A stretch of DNA of 64,000 bases from Salicibibacter cibarius (GTDB lineage Bacteria; Bacillota; Bacilli; Bacillales; Marinococcaceae). A program made the position numbers and the translations under genes. Each line of letters opens with the position of its first letter. Within the stretch, counting starts at the first letter, position 1. The stretch is taken from assembly GCF_016495725.1 (NCBI RefSeq), contig NZ_CP054705.1, forward strand, positions 3,782,001 through 3,846,000, given 5' to 3'. Shown in pieces: positions 52,499 through 60,988 of the stretch. The notes beneath the pieces were generated by a model, which was given only the letters and a program-made list of their open reading frames with translations, searched no databases and had not been told where the DNA came from.

Positions 52499-53488
52499 AT
52501 GGAGCGAGAGTTAGCGTTGGAATTGGTTCGCGTCACCGAGGCGGCCGCACTGGCGAGTGCCCAATGGCTCGGACGCGGCAAGAAAAATGAAGCGGATGAT
52601 GCAGCGACAACCGCGATGCAATCGATGTTCCGATCCATCCATTGCGATGGGACGGTCGTTATCGGAGAAGGAGAAATGGACGAAGCACCCATGCTCTATA
52701 TTGGTGAAAAAGTGGGAAACGGGCAAGGCCCGGAAGTGGACATAGCCGTCGATCCGCTGGAAGGGACAAGCATTGTTGCCAAAGGGCACCCGAACGCGAT
52801 GGCTGTCATTGCCATCGGGGATAAAGGGACACTTCTGCACGCGCCGGATATGTACATGGAGAAAATCGTCGTCGGCCCCGAGTCAGCCGGGTACATCCAT
52901 TTGGATGATTCCATCGAGACGTCCATTGCAACCGTCGCAAAAATGATGAACAAACGGATACGTGATGTAACGGTTATGATTCAAGAACGGCCCCGTCATG
53001 AAGCACTCATCGAACGCGTTCGCCAGAAAGGCGCACGGGTACAGCTCTTCGGCGACGGAGACGTAAGTGCATGCTTGGCAACCGCAACCATCGGCACCGG
53101 GGTCGATCTGTTTATCGGAACCGGAGGGGCTGCCGAAGGTGTGATATCGGCCGCAGCCGTGAAGGCGCTCGGAGGCGACATGCAAGCGCGCCTTGCTCCC
53201 CGGGATAAAGAAGAAACTAGACGATGTAAAGAAATGGGCATCGAAGACCCGAACGCTCCTTTGCAACTAAACGAACTTGTTCGCGGAGACGACGCCATCT
53301 TCGCGGCCACTGGCGTTTCCACAGGGGAACTGCTCAACGGCGTTCGTTTTCTCGGGGATGACATTGCCGAAACAGACTCCATCGTCATGCGGGCAAAAAC
53401 GCGAACCGTCCGCTCTGTAAACGCCCGTCACCATTTGCAACACAAGCCGTCGTTTCTTCCAAGAATTGAACCTGTCGACGATGAATAA
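52499..53488 (+). CDS. glpX: Class II fructose-1,6-bisphosphatase
   Basis: A 329-residue GlpX-type, metal-dependent phosphatase for gluconeogenesis. The family's acidic metal sites are readable: DDAATTAMQSMF near the N-terminus, VIGEGEMDEAPML and DIAVDPLEGTSIVAKG, then FGDGDVSACLATA and GTGGAAEGVISAAA. GGAGGAG precedes the ATG. B. subtilis has a class III enzyme plus a GlpX-type YwjI; this copy is alone. Confidence 0.93.
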   Translation: MERELALELVRVTEAAALASAQWLGRGKKNEADDAATTAMQSMFRSIHCDGTVVIGEGEMDEAPMLYIGEKVGNGQGPEVDIAVDPLEGTSIVAKGHPNAMAVIAIGDKGTLLHAPDMYMEKIVVGPESAGYIHLDDSIETSIATVAKMMNKRIRDVTVMIQERPRHEALIERVRQKGARVQLFGDGDVSACLATATIGTGVDLFIGTGGAAEGVISAAAVKALGGDMQARLAPRDKEETRRCKEMGIEDPNAPLQLNELVRGDDAIFAATGVSTGELLNGVRFLGDDIAETDSIVMRAKTRTVRSVNARHHLQHKPSFLPRIEPVDDE

Positions 53489-53514
53489 CCCGACCGCTCC
53501 CCGACCATAGTATA

Positions 53515-53600
53515 AATCCGGAAGTCAGACGTCCGAAGCCAGAAGTCGGAAGATCATCCTTGACTTCCTGAAAAGGTATTTTCTGGCCTCTGGAATGACG
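53515..53600. repeat. Dispersed composite repeat, family G copy 2
   Basis: CCGGAAGTCAGACGTCCGAAG, AAGTCGGAAGATCAT, TTTTCTGGCCTCTGG and ATGACGGGCGCTTA (parts) align with blocks at 62400 and, inverted, 44619. Confidence 0.65.
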
Positions 53601-53646
53601 GGCGCTTACCACCTGGCAAAAAAACGGTTGCAAGGGAGTGAAATAA

Positions 53647-53925
53647 ATGCCGCGAAAAAATAATACCGGCAAGTATCGTGATTTTGAGTCGGTTGAGTCA
53701 CAAGAAAATGACCTAATATCAGAAGAATTAGCGGAAGGTCCTTATGGAACACCTTTCGAAGGAACGATCGGAAAATCATCCCCGTGGAGACCCGGACAGC
53801 AAATGACGTCTCCTTTCATTTACGAAAACCGCGAGCTACACGCCGGTGGAGGCCGTCTTTTTCCAAATACCCAAACCCACAAGGTCCACTCCAGCAAAGA
53901 CGATGATAACGATGTTCGCCGTTAG
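53647..53925 (+). CDS. Small Bacillaceae-type conserved protein, function unknown
   Basis: A 92-residue hydrophilic cytosolic protein, probably mostly unstructured. Pieces such as ENDLISEELAEGPYGTP, GKSSPWRPGQQ and FIYENRELHAGG look like a known type of uncharacterised Bacillus protein, but I cannot name it with certainty. AAGGGAGTG lies ten bases before the ATG. Between glpX and the second ytpB. Confidence 0.68.
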   Translation: MPRKNNTGKYRDFESVESQENDLISEELAEGPYGTPFEGTIGKSSPWRPGQQMTSPFIYENRELHAGGGRLFPNTQTHKVHSSKDDDNDVRR

Positions 53926-53928
53926 AAA

Positions 53929-53968
53929 ACTTGGCTTTTTGCCAAGCTTTGATGGCGAAAACCTTAGC
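53929..53968. repeat. Dispersed palindrome, family H copy 3
   Basis: AAAACTTGGCTTTTTGCCAAG then CTTTGATGGCGAAAACCTTAG: same layout as copies at 26681 and 27435, directly after a stop codon. Confidence 0.65.
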
Positions 53969-54026
53969 CCAACTTATGCAGGTAAGAAAGTTGATTTATA
54001 CTTTTTTACCTGCCAAATAAACGTTA

Positions 54027-54066
54027 AATTGCCCTCACCACATCCGGTGAGGACAATTAATTTTTT
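54027..54066. terminator. Bidirectional terminator between convergent genes
   Basis: AATTGCCCTCACC, ACATCC, GGTGAGGACAATT (one mismatch), then AATTTTTT. Confidence 0.82.
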
Positions 54067-54073
54067 CAGACGC

Positions 54074-55138
54074 TTAAGACGGTTGCCTAGCCACCTTGCC
54101 ACGATTTAAATAAAAGAACGCCGTCGGCAAGCCACCGAAACGGATAAACCGTTTTGCCGTTCTTTTCAATTCCTTATTTTCCTGCACTTTTTTATCCGAA
54201 AGATACAAAGCGAGCAACCCTTTGTTGATCATCTGATGAAATTTTGCGTCCGGCAATTCCTGAACGCTGTGCTCGGCATTCTCTTTAATATACCGAAAAC
54301 GCTCCACCATTTGTTCTTCATTTTCATAGTAAAAGACAAAATTCAAGTCTCCTTCTTGCCGATCCTCTACTTGATCGATAAAATAATCGAGCATGATATG
54401 AAGACCTTGAACCCAGGGAAAATAGGCGCCTTTGATTTCCTCCACTTCTTGGGCAATCATTTTCCGCTTGGAAGCATAAGCGGCAAGGCAAAATATCCCT
54501 AGTGTAGACCCGGCACAAGCGGAAAATTCATACCATGTCATAGGAGGAAGATCCTGCTTATGTCTTGCAAACCAGTCTTCTAACTTTTCCTCCCGCTCAT
54601 TTTCATCAATATGTTTGTACACTTGCAGATCACAATAAACAGCAGATAATTGCCGCATAGCATCCTGGGCATCCTCAAATCCAGGAAGCGTTTTCAAAGC
54701 ATCCTGGCACGTCTTAACGAGAGAGGCTAAATAGCCACCATCCTCCTGCTCATCACGAAACTCATAATAGTTATCCGGTATTTCCCCCGGTGTTAAGGCA
54801 TGGTACATGGAACGATGGAGGGAGCGAAAATCCCGTTCTTCCAAAGATGTGCTTCGATCGCAAAGGTTGTCCAAATAGTCACTAATCGTCTGATACGCGA
54901 CGATAAAACGAATCACATCGCGACGACGAGCATCAGTAGCCACTAATCCAAAAATCGTCCCACCTTCGCAGTGAAAGGTTTTTTCCTCAATACTTGCCAG
55001 CGCTTGTTCCCGCAATTCCGCATCCGGAATTTCATCGGCTTTTTTCTTCCATTCATTTAAAAACTCATGCGCAACAGGAAGTGTCTCCTGTTTGATTTTA
55101 TATAACAATGTCCACGGTTTCGTCGGCACCTTCAACAT
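54074..55138 (-). CDS. ytpB: YtpB-family (DUF2600) large terpene synthase, copy 2
   Basis: A 354-residue paralogue of the protein at 6321. It has FHCEGGTIFGLV, DYLDNLCDRST and MLDYFIDQVEDRQEGDLNFV in the same order and spacing. AAGGGG lies five bases before the ATG at 55138. It lies beside yutD-lipA, unlike ytpB in B. subtilis. Two copies suggest two prenyl substrates or products, for example separate chain lengths or growth phases. No prenyltransferase is in the window. Confidence 0.88.
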   Translation of the reverse strand: MLKVPTKPWTLLYKIKQETLPVAHEFLNEWKKKADEIPDAELREQALASIEEKTFHCEGGTIFGLVATDARRRDVIRFIVAYQTISDYLDNLCDRSTSLEERDFRSLHRSMYHALTPGEIPDNYYEFRDEQEDGGYLASLVKTCQDALKTLPGFEDAQDAMRQLSAVYCDLQVYKHIDENEREEKLEDWFARHKQDLPPMTWYEFSACAGSTLGIFCLAAYASKRKMIAQEVEEIKGAYFPWVQGLHIMLDYFIDQVEDRQEGDLNFVFYYENEEQMVERFRYIKENAEHSVQELPDAKFHQMINKGLLALYLSDKKVQENKELKRTAKRFIRFGGLPTAFFYLNRGKVARQPS

Positions 55139-55275
55139 TAACACCCCTTCTACGCACTAAGTCTGATCATCTTCTAAGTATAGCATACCTAACAACGATT
55201 GAATGGGCAAGGAGGCAATCCGCTGATTATTGTGAAATCTCCTGTTCATAAATGATAAACACTCCCAAAACGACA

Positions 55276-55307
55276 AAAAACCATCAGCGCAAACGATGAT
55301 GGTTTTA
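55276..55307 (-). terminator. yutD terminator
   Basis: AAAACCATC and GATGGTTTT around AGCGCAAACGAT; overlaps the end of yutD and precedes a T-run on the minus strand. Confidence 0.75.
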
Positions 55308-55577
55308 AGTAACTTTTTTCACGATAAAATACGGACAGTCAAAATTACAGTATTCGTACAAGTAGTCATAGATGGTGCTTGCTTTCGTGTCAACGCTTGC
55401 TTTTTTGTTATTATCATGAAAAAAACCGCGAAGACGCAATTGCTCATGACCCCAGTCACCGACAATGTAATCATACTTATCAAGAATCTCGCTGTATCGT
55501 TTTAAAAAGGCCTCTTCGTCCCAACCGGCTTTTGCTTCTTCGACGAGCTCAAACCGTTGATGATGGGTTTGGACCAT
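55305..55577 (-). CDS. yutD: YutD-family protein (DUF1027)
   Basis: A 90-residue soluble protein with FLKRYSEILDKYDYIVGDWGHEQLRLRGFF (parts: YDYIVGDWG, QLRLRGFF) and CNFDCPYFIVKK, which typify YutD. In other Firmicutes YutD is linked to cell division or sporulation but its role is unclear. Fifteen bases after lipA on the same strand, as in B. subtilis, so probably one transcript. Confidence 0.9.
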   Translation of the reverse strand: MVQTHHQRFELVEEAKAGWDEEAFLKRYSEILDKYDYIVGDWGHEQLRLRGFFHDNNKKASVDTKASTIYDYLYEYCNFDCPYFIVKKVT

Positions 55578-55592
55578 CGATTATCCCCCCAC

Positions 55593-56513
55593 TCACACAG
55601 AAGCCTCGCTGCCTTGGTATTTCGCGGCTTCTTGCCATACTTGTGCTTTGTTGACCTGCTCATCGGCGTGATAAGAAGAACGAACGAGAGGCCCTGCCTC
55701 GCAATGACGGAACCCTTTCTGCATGGCAATTTCTTTGAAACGCGCAAACTCTTCGGGTGTGTAATATTTTTGCACATCCAAATGTTTTTTCGTCGGCTGC
55801 AAATATTGCCCGATCGTCATAATATCCACATCGTGGGCACGCAAATCATCCATGACTTCTTCGATTTCTTCGGGCGTTTCCCCAAGGCCGATCATGAGGC
55901 TTGATTTCGTCGGAATGTCGGGATGCAACTCCTTGGAATAGCGAAGAAACTCCAGGGAACGATCATACGTCGCGCGTGCGCGAACTTTTTTCGTTAAGCG
56001 CCGGACCGTTTCAATATTGTGATTCAATATATTCGGGCGCGCCTCCATAAGCGTTTGTAAATTGTCATGCAGCCCCATCATATCCGAAGGCAATACTTCA
56101 ATCGTCGTAAGCGGATTGCGGCGGCGGACGGCGCGAACCGTTTCTGCATAAACATTTGAACCTCCGTCTTTAAGGTCATCGCGTGCAACAGCCGTAATGA
56201 CGACGTGTTTCAATCCCATTTGTTCCACGGACTCGGCGACTCGTTCCGGTTCGCCCCAATCCAGTTCATTGGGCAGTCCGGTTTTCACCGCGCAAAATCG
56301 GCAGCCGCGCGTACACACATCACCGAGAATCATGAATGTGGCTGTTTTTCTTACGGCCCAGCATTCGTGAATATTTGGACAGCGCGCTTCTTCACAGACC
56401 GTATGTAATTTCTTTTCGCGCATCATCTTCTTAAGGCCTTTATAGGATTCATTTGTATTTAATTTTATTTTTAGCCAATCCGGCTTACGAACGTGCGTTT
56501 CTTTTTCCCCCAT
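55593..56513 (-). CDS. lipA: Lipoyl synthase
   Basis: A radical-SAM enzyme that inserts two sulfurs into octanoyl groups on dehydrogenase E2 and GcvH proteins. It has both clusters: auxiliary Cys40, Cys45 and Cys51 in [12 protein letters not shown] and radical-SAM Cys67, Cys71 and Cys74 in [11 protein letters not shown], plus RSSYHAD with the conserved C-terminal Ser. 306 residues; AAAGGATG precedes the ATG. Forms a unit with yutD and depends on Fe-S carriers such as those at 26718 and 45314. Confidence 0.96.
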   Translation of the reverse strand: MGEKETHVRKPDWLKIKLNTNESYKGLKKMMREKKLHTVCEEARCPNIHECWAVRKTATFMILGDVCTRGCRFCAVKTGLPNELDWGEPERVAESVEQMGLKHVVITAVARDDLKDGGSNVYAETVRAVRRRNPLTTIEVLPSDMMGLHDNLQTLMEARPNILNHNIETVRRLTKKVRARATYDRSLEFLRYSKELHPDIPTKSSLMIGLGETPEEIEEVMDDLRAHDVDIMTIGQYLQPTKKHLDVQKYYTPEEFARFKEIAMQKGFRHCEAGPLVRSSYHADEQVNKAQVWQEAAKYQGSEASV

Positions 56514-56701
56514 TTGATCACATCCTTTGCCTTTACTTTAACACACCACCGGCACGGTTCCAAATGTAACAGATGGTGGATATTCCCTATAAAAGACAAC
56601 ATTGGCGCTTATAATTCTGCGAAATTGTTGCAAAATAAAAGATAGTCGCTGACCTAATGGAACAACCGTTAACATCGAAAACGCCAGAGAGGAGAAGTGC
56701 A

Positions 56702-57697
56702 ATGAACAAAAAAACGCTCCCCCTCCTTTTACTCGTTATCAGCTTTTCACTAACGTTTTCACCGGAAATGAGTGCCGCTGAAGATGAGGAAGCCATTGAC
56801 GTAGCTCATGAGCGAATGATTCTTTATAAAGAAATGGATGGAATTACTCACGTTCCCTGGTATTGGCTCGCTGCAATCGATGCGCATGAACGGGGATTGA
56901 ATGTTGCTCGCGACGATCGGAACGACCGCGAAGGCCTAATTGATATTTACTATTCTCCGCGTGAGTGGGTAGGGGCTTTAAATCCGGATCTTGAAGATAA
57001 TAACGCGGCGCGCATCAGCATATTTGGCGGTGTTGGCCTTGACGGAGATGATGATGGAGAAGCAAATCGCCAAGAAGACCGGGATGTGCTGTACACAATG
57101 GCAAGGCAAATTTCTACTTATGGTTATGATGATGAGAATATTCGCATCGCATTATGGGAGCATTATCAACGCGATCAAGCTGTGCGTATTATTAGCGGCC
57201 ACGCGAAACTTTTTAAGGAATACGGAACGATTGCTTTGGATGAAACTGCTTTTCCCGTTCCTCTTGAATACAACTACACGTACCATAGCACATGGGGCGA
57301 CACGCGTGGATGGGGAGGAAGAAGAATCCATGAAGGTACGGATATTTTTGCCGGCCACAGCACTCCCGTGCGGGCAACGAAGTACGGAGTCGTTGAACTA
57401 AAAGGCTGGAATACCTACGGCGGTTGGCGGATCGGCATTCGCGATTTAGATAATGTGTATCATTATTATGCCCATCTCAGCAGCTTCGCAGAAGGCATTG
57501 AAGAAGGCAGCATTGTTGAGCCCGGGATGGAAATCGGAAAGGTCGGAAGCTCCGGCTACGGGAAGCCTGGAACGGAAGGCAAGTTCCCGCCTCATCTCCA
57601 CTATGGGCTTTATCGGGACAATGGGTATTCCGAATGGTCGTTTGACCCGTATCCATTCTTGAACTCTTGGGAAAAGAAAGAGCGTCAAAAGGGGTGA
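56702..57697 (+). CDS. lytH: M23 L-Ala-D-Glu endopeptidase LytH
   Basis: A secreted zinc peptidase that trims spore-cortex peptidoglycan in B. subtilis. 331 residues: signal peptide (about 1-25, ending MSA-AE), an N-terminal helical region, then an M23 domain with His210 and Asp214 in RRIHEGTDIFAG, YYAHLSSF and the His298-x-His300 pair in PPHLHYGLYRD. GAGAGGAGAAG fixes the ATG at 56702. It follows lipA in divergent orientation, as in the B. subtilis yun region. Confidence 0.93.
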   Translation: MNKKTLPLLLLVISFSLTFSPEMSAAEDEEAIDVAHERMILYKEMDGITHVPWYWLAAIDAHERGLNVARDDRNDREGLIDIYYSPREWVGALNPDLEDNNAARISIFGGVGLDGDDDGEANRQEDRDVLYTMARQISTYGYDDENIRIALWEHYQRDQAVRIISGHAKLFKEYGTIALDETAFPVPLEYNYTYHSTWGDTRGWGGRRIHEGTDIFAGHSTPVRATKYGVVELKGWNTYGGWRIGIRDLDNVYHYYAHLSSFAEGIEEGSIVEPGMEIGKVGSSGYGKPGTEGKFPPHLHYGLYRDNGYSEWSFDPYPFLNSWEKKERQKG

Positions 57698-57730
57698 GGA
57701 ATTGGTCTGCGGCCTCGACTTGAACATCGT

Positions 57731-57905
57731 AGGAGCGAACGCCTTTTGAGGGACAATTTGCGTTTTATTGTACTCTAGGAGCATATTGTACACCCGTTGA
57801 GGGGCAACTCACGCTTGGTTGTTCCTCTAGGAGCAGATCGAACACCCGTTGAGGGGCAACTCACGCTTAGGAGCAGGCCAAGCATCTTTTGGGGGACAAC
57901 AATTT
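57731..57905. repeat. 52-bp-type array, family A inverted (irregular, 4 units)
   Basis: AGGAGC at 57731, 57777, 57829 and 57869 (steps 46, 52, 40). Units read TTGTTCCTCTAGGAGCAG..CCGTTGAGGGG, the reverse complement of family A. The third unit has lost about 12 bases. Lies between convergent lytH and the NSS transporter gene. Confidence 0.82.
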
Positions 57906-57940
57906 ATCCTCACCTATCTTCCCGCTCCCGCACCAAAAAA

Positions 57941-57974
57941 CATCCACCGCGATATTCCTTATCACGGCGGATGC
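57941..57974 (-). terminator. Terminator of the NSS transporter gene
   Basis: CATCCACCGCGATAT and ATCACGGCGGATG form a long stem with one mismatch; A6 on the plus side is a T-run for the minus-strand gene. Confidence 0.8.
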
Positions 57975-58000
57975 TTTATTTTTGGAAAGGTTTTGATCGC

Positions 58001-59356
58001 CTATGCTTCGATGCCGAAAAGGTTCGCAAGTAAAATAATGATGATCATGAGCGGCGCGACAAACCGGATCAAGAAAAGCCATATCTTTGCGAACGCTTGA
58101 CTTTTAAAGTCTGCTTCTTCAAGAGCCGCTTTGCTTTTCCATCCCCAGCCAACGAAAAGAACGACAATTAAACCGCCGATCGGGAGGAAATAGCTGTCTG
58201 TCAGAACATCGACAAAATCAAGGAAGGGCAGACCGGCGATCGTGAAATCACTGAGCGGGCCGCCTTGGCTCAACGCCGAAGGAATCCCCAATAACGTGAT
58301 CAACCCTCCGACAATAAGCACCGCTTTCTTCCTGGTTAATTTTACTTGCCTTATTGCAAAGGATATGCTGACTTCCGCCAATGAAATGGCCGAGGTCAAA
58401 CCGGCAATAAAAACAAGGAAGAAGAAAAATACGGCAAAGAATGTCCCGCCTGCTGCCATTTGATTAAACACTTCCGGCAAGACGACGAAGATTAATGTCG
58501 GTCCTTGATCCGCATCGGCGCCTATCGTAAATACAGCTGTAAAAATCACCACTGCGACCAAAATCGCGAACAGCGTATCCAAAAGCACGATGCTTGTTGC
58601 AGTGCCCGGCAAACGATTGCCTGTTTGTTTTGAAAGATAGCCGCCATAGGTAACCATAATCCCCATCCCCAGGGATAGCGTAAAGAACGCTTGGCCGATA
58701 GCCGCCAAATAAAGGGAAGGATCACCTAATGCGCTCCAATCGGGAACGAACAAAAACGACATACCTTCCCCTGCGCCATCCAATGTTAGCCCGTACCCTG
58801 CCAAAACCAAAAGAATAACGGCAAGCAAAGGCATGAAAATTTTACTGCTAAGTTCGATCCCTTTTTGAACCCCGAAATACAAAATACCAACAATAATAGC
58901 CATTACAATCAATTGCCAAATCACGGGGATAATCGCATCTCCGACGACCCCGCCGAAATAATCTTCAACGCCCCCGGTCTCCACTTGCTGTATACTTCCG
59001 GTCAAATAACTGAACATATAATATAAAACCCAACCCGTAATCACGGCATAGAAAGAAACGATTAAAAACGACGTGATAACGCCCAACCAACCGCCAATGA
59101 CCCATGGTTTAGCGGGCGCGGTTTTGGAAAACGAGCCAACGGCATCAAGTTGCCCCCGTTTTCCAATGGAAAACTCCGCAATCATTGTAGGTAAACCGAT
59201 GATTAAAATACAGACGAGGTAGACGATTAAAAAAGTAGCGCCTCCGTACTCACCGGCGATGTAGGGGAAACGCCATATGTTTCCCAGACCGACGGCCGAG
59301 CCTACAGCGGCCAGCATGAAACCGACACGCGTCGCCCATTGTTCTCTCCCTTGCAT
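58001..59356 (-). CDS. Sodium:neurotransmitter symporter (NSS) family transporter
   Basis: A LeuT-fold, sodium-coupled amino-acid importer of 451 residues with eleven to twelve helices. The N-terminal GFMLAAVGSAVGLGNIWRFPY (parts: AVGSAVGLGN, WRFPY) holds sodium and substrate residues of helix 1; FFTLSLGMGIMVTYGGYL is helix 6. Prokaryotic members with eleven helices often carry hydrophobic amino acids or tryptophan. Monocistronic with its own terminator. Suited to sodium-rich habitats. Confidence 0.9.
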   Translation of the reverse strand: MQGREQWATRVGFMLAAVGSAVGLGNIWRFPYIAGEYGGATFLIVYLVCILIIGLPTMIAEFSIGKRGQLDAVGSFSKTAPAKPWVIGGWLGVITSFLIVSFYAVITGWVLYYMFSYLTGSIQQVETGGVEDYFGGVVGDAIIPVIWQLIVMAIIVGILYFGVQKGIELSSKIFMPLLAVILLVLAGYGLTLDGAGEGMSFLFVPDWSALGDPSLYLAAIGQAFFTLSLGMGIMVTYGGYLSKQTGNRLPGTATSIVLLDTLFAILVAVVIFTAVFTIGADADQGPTLIFVVLPEVFNQMAAGGTFFAVFFFFLVFIAGLTSAISLAEVSISFAIRQVKLTRKKAVLIVGGLITLLGIPSALSQGGPLSDFTIAGLPFLDFVDVLTDSYFLPIGGLIVVLFVGWGWKSKAALEEADFKSQAFAKIWLFLIRFVAPLMIIIILLANLFGIEA

Positions 59357-59555
59357 CCAAAGACCTCCTCAAAATGAATATTTATAAAATTATAATTAAA
59401 ATATGTCCAAATGTCAAAAATATGAATGGTTTTTGTTAAGGACTATAGACATTTTTCACATTAGTTTGTTGTTAAATTAATCCATTATCTTGTCTAAATT
59501 AATTTAGCAAATTCATTTCCTTAAAGGATTGTGCTTATTTTTAACAACTTTATGA

Positions 59556-60416
59556 TCATGGTACATTTGCTTCGTCCTCCTCATCCGTTGGTTCATCCTC
59601 GATTTCGGCATCCGGCGCCTGCATCTCAACTTCTTCTTCATCGCCGCTCGGGGTTATGGCCGGAATAGGCATTCCGCCGCCTTCGCCATAATAATCGGGG
59701 ACATCTCCGGGCACAAACACCATTCCTACCGGAACAAATGTGGTTGCCGTTTCTTCCTCCGTCCCAAAAGGAATGACGACACGGATATCCATTTCAATGG
59801 AAAGGCCGATACGCAGCCACGTGTTATTGATCCCGACATTTTCCACCCGTTCTTCCATATCCACATGGGGATCACCGACGGCAGAAAAACTGACTGGCAC
59901 TTGTGGCCCAAGCTGCGCAAGCAACGCGTTATTCGTCGCCATTCCGAGCGGAATATTGTAAATCCCGCCGTCTTCCACACGACCAACCCCCGCGTCCTCG
60001 ATTTCCGCTTCCAATTCACTAGGAAGTTCTCCCTCCGTCATCCCAGACTCCACTTCTTGCAAATAAGAATGGATGAGATCGATCGCATCTTCAAGAACTT
60101 GGTTATAGACAGACGCATCAAAAGCCAAAGATGAAATGTCGCCGTCTTCTGTCGTTTCTATCAGCACAAGATCATCCAGGTGTTCCTGATCCGTCAAATC
60201 CCGTGACACCGCTTGGTTAATCGCTTGCGTTGAGATCCTCTGCGTTTCGATTGTCGCAATCGTCATTAACGCCGGACGAACATGTTGGTCAATGAAATAA
60301 AGCCCTTGTGCCGTTAAAAAAATAAAAATCACAAATGAAATAAGCAAAACATAGCGAAAAGGGAGCGGCCCTCCCTTACGCTGCTGTCTTTGGTTATTCG
60401 GTAATTTTAAAGCCAT
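59556..60416 (-). CDS. yunB: Sporulation protein YunB
   Basis: A 286-residue protein with one N-terminal membrane helix (about 20-42) and an extracytoplasmic part with ISTQAINQAVSRDL, IPLGMATNNALLAQLGPQVPV (in parts) and NTWLRIGLSIEMDIRVVIPF, as in YunB. The C-terminal 50 residues are Asp/Glu-rich and longer than usual. YunB is needed for normal spore formation in B. subtilis under mother-cell control. Position after lytH is conserved, apart from the inserted transporter. Confidence 0.88.
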   Translation of the reverse strand: MALKLPNNQRQQRKGGPLPFRYVLLISFVIFIFLTAQGLYFIDQHVRPALMTIATIETQRISTQAINQAVSRDLTDQEHLDDLVLIETTEDGDISSLAFDASVYNQVLEDAIDLIHSYLQEVESGMTEGELPSELEAEIEDAGVGRVEDGGIYNIPLGMATNNALLAQLGPQVPVSFSAVGDPHVDMEERVENVGINNTWLRIGLSIEMDIRVVIPFGTEEETATTFVPVGMVFVPGDVPDYYGEGGGMPIPAITPSGDEEEVEMQAPDAEIEDEPTDEEDEANVP

Positions 60417-60486
60417 ACTTCCCCCTCCCTGCTATATATATATGCAGCGGAGGACGGGTTAACCTTATTTATTGTTTAAGATTATA

Positions 60487-60975
60487 TTACTTTCTTCGAT
60501 CATACATCCGGAACCAATAGTCATACGGGTTTTTATCATTTTTCGTTCCCTTTTCTTGCCATATAAGTTCCCAGTCATTTTGATCAAACGCGGGGAAAAA
60601 ACGGTCAACATCAAATGAATCATCAATATAGGTAACGTAAAGCCGATCCGCATACGGAAAAGCTTGCTCGTACACGTTACTCCCGCCGAGAATAACCCAC
60701 TCTTCATCCAAACGCTCGTTTTCTGCCAGAACCGTTTCAATAGCATGAACCGTTTCGATACCCTCAACTTCAAAGTCTTTTTGCGTCGTTAAAACGATGT
60801 TTCGTCGCTCCGGCAACGGTTTCCCAATCGCTTCAAAGGTAGACCTTCCCATCACAATCGTCTTGCCGACTGTATTTTTTTTTAAAAAAGAAAGGTCTGC
60901 CGGCAAATGCCAAGGCATTGCATTATTTTTCCCAATTCCACGGTTCCGGTCGTGGGCAACCATCATGGATAGCAT
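60487..60975 (-). CDS. dfrA: Dihydrofolate reductase
   Basis: NADPH-dependent enzyme of 162 residues that regenerates tetrahydrofolate. MVAHDRNRGIGKNNAMPWHLPAD (parts: NRGIGKNNAMPWHLP), GKTIVMGRSTFEAIGKPLP, and ILGGSNVYEQAFPYADRLYVT are intact. AGAGGGGGA sets the ATG at 60975, 13 bases after the thyA stop: a thyA-dfrA operon. Confidence 0.95.
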   Translation of the reverse strand: MLSMMVAHDRNRGIGKNNAMPWHLPADLSFLKKNTVGKTIVMGRSTFEAIGKPLPERRNIVLTTQKDFEVEGIETVHAIETVLAENERLDEEWVILGGSNVYEQAFPYADRLYVTYIDDSFDVDRFFPAFDQNDWELIWQEKGTKNDKNPYDYWFRMYDRRK

Positions 60976-60988
60976 TAGAATTCCCCCT

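Noticed and set aside
57797-58100. Plus-strand ORFs after lytH
   Set aside because: Built from inverted family A repeat units and antisense of the transporter gene.
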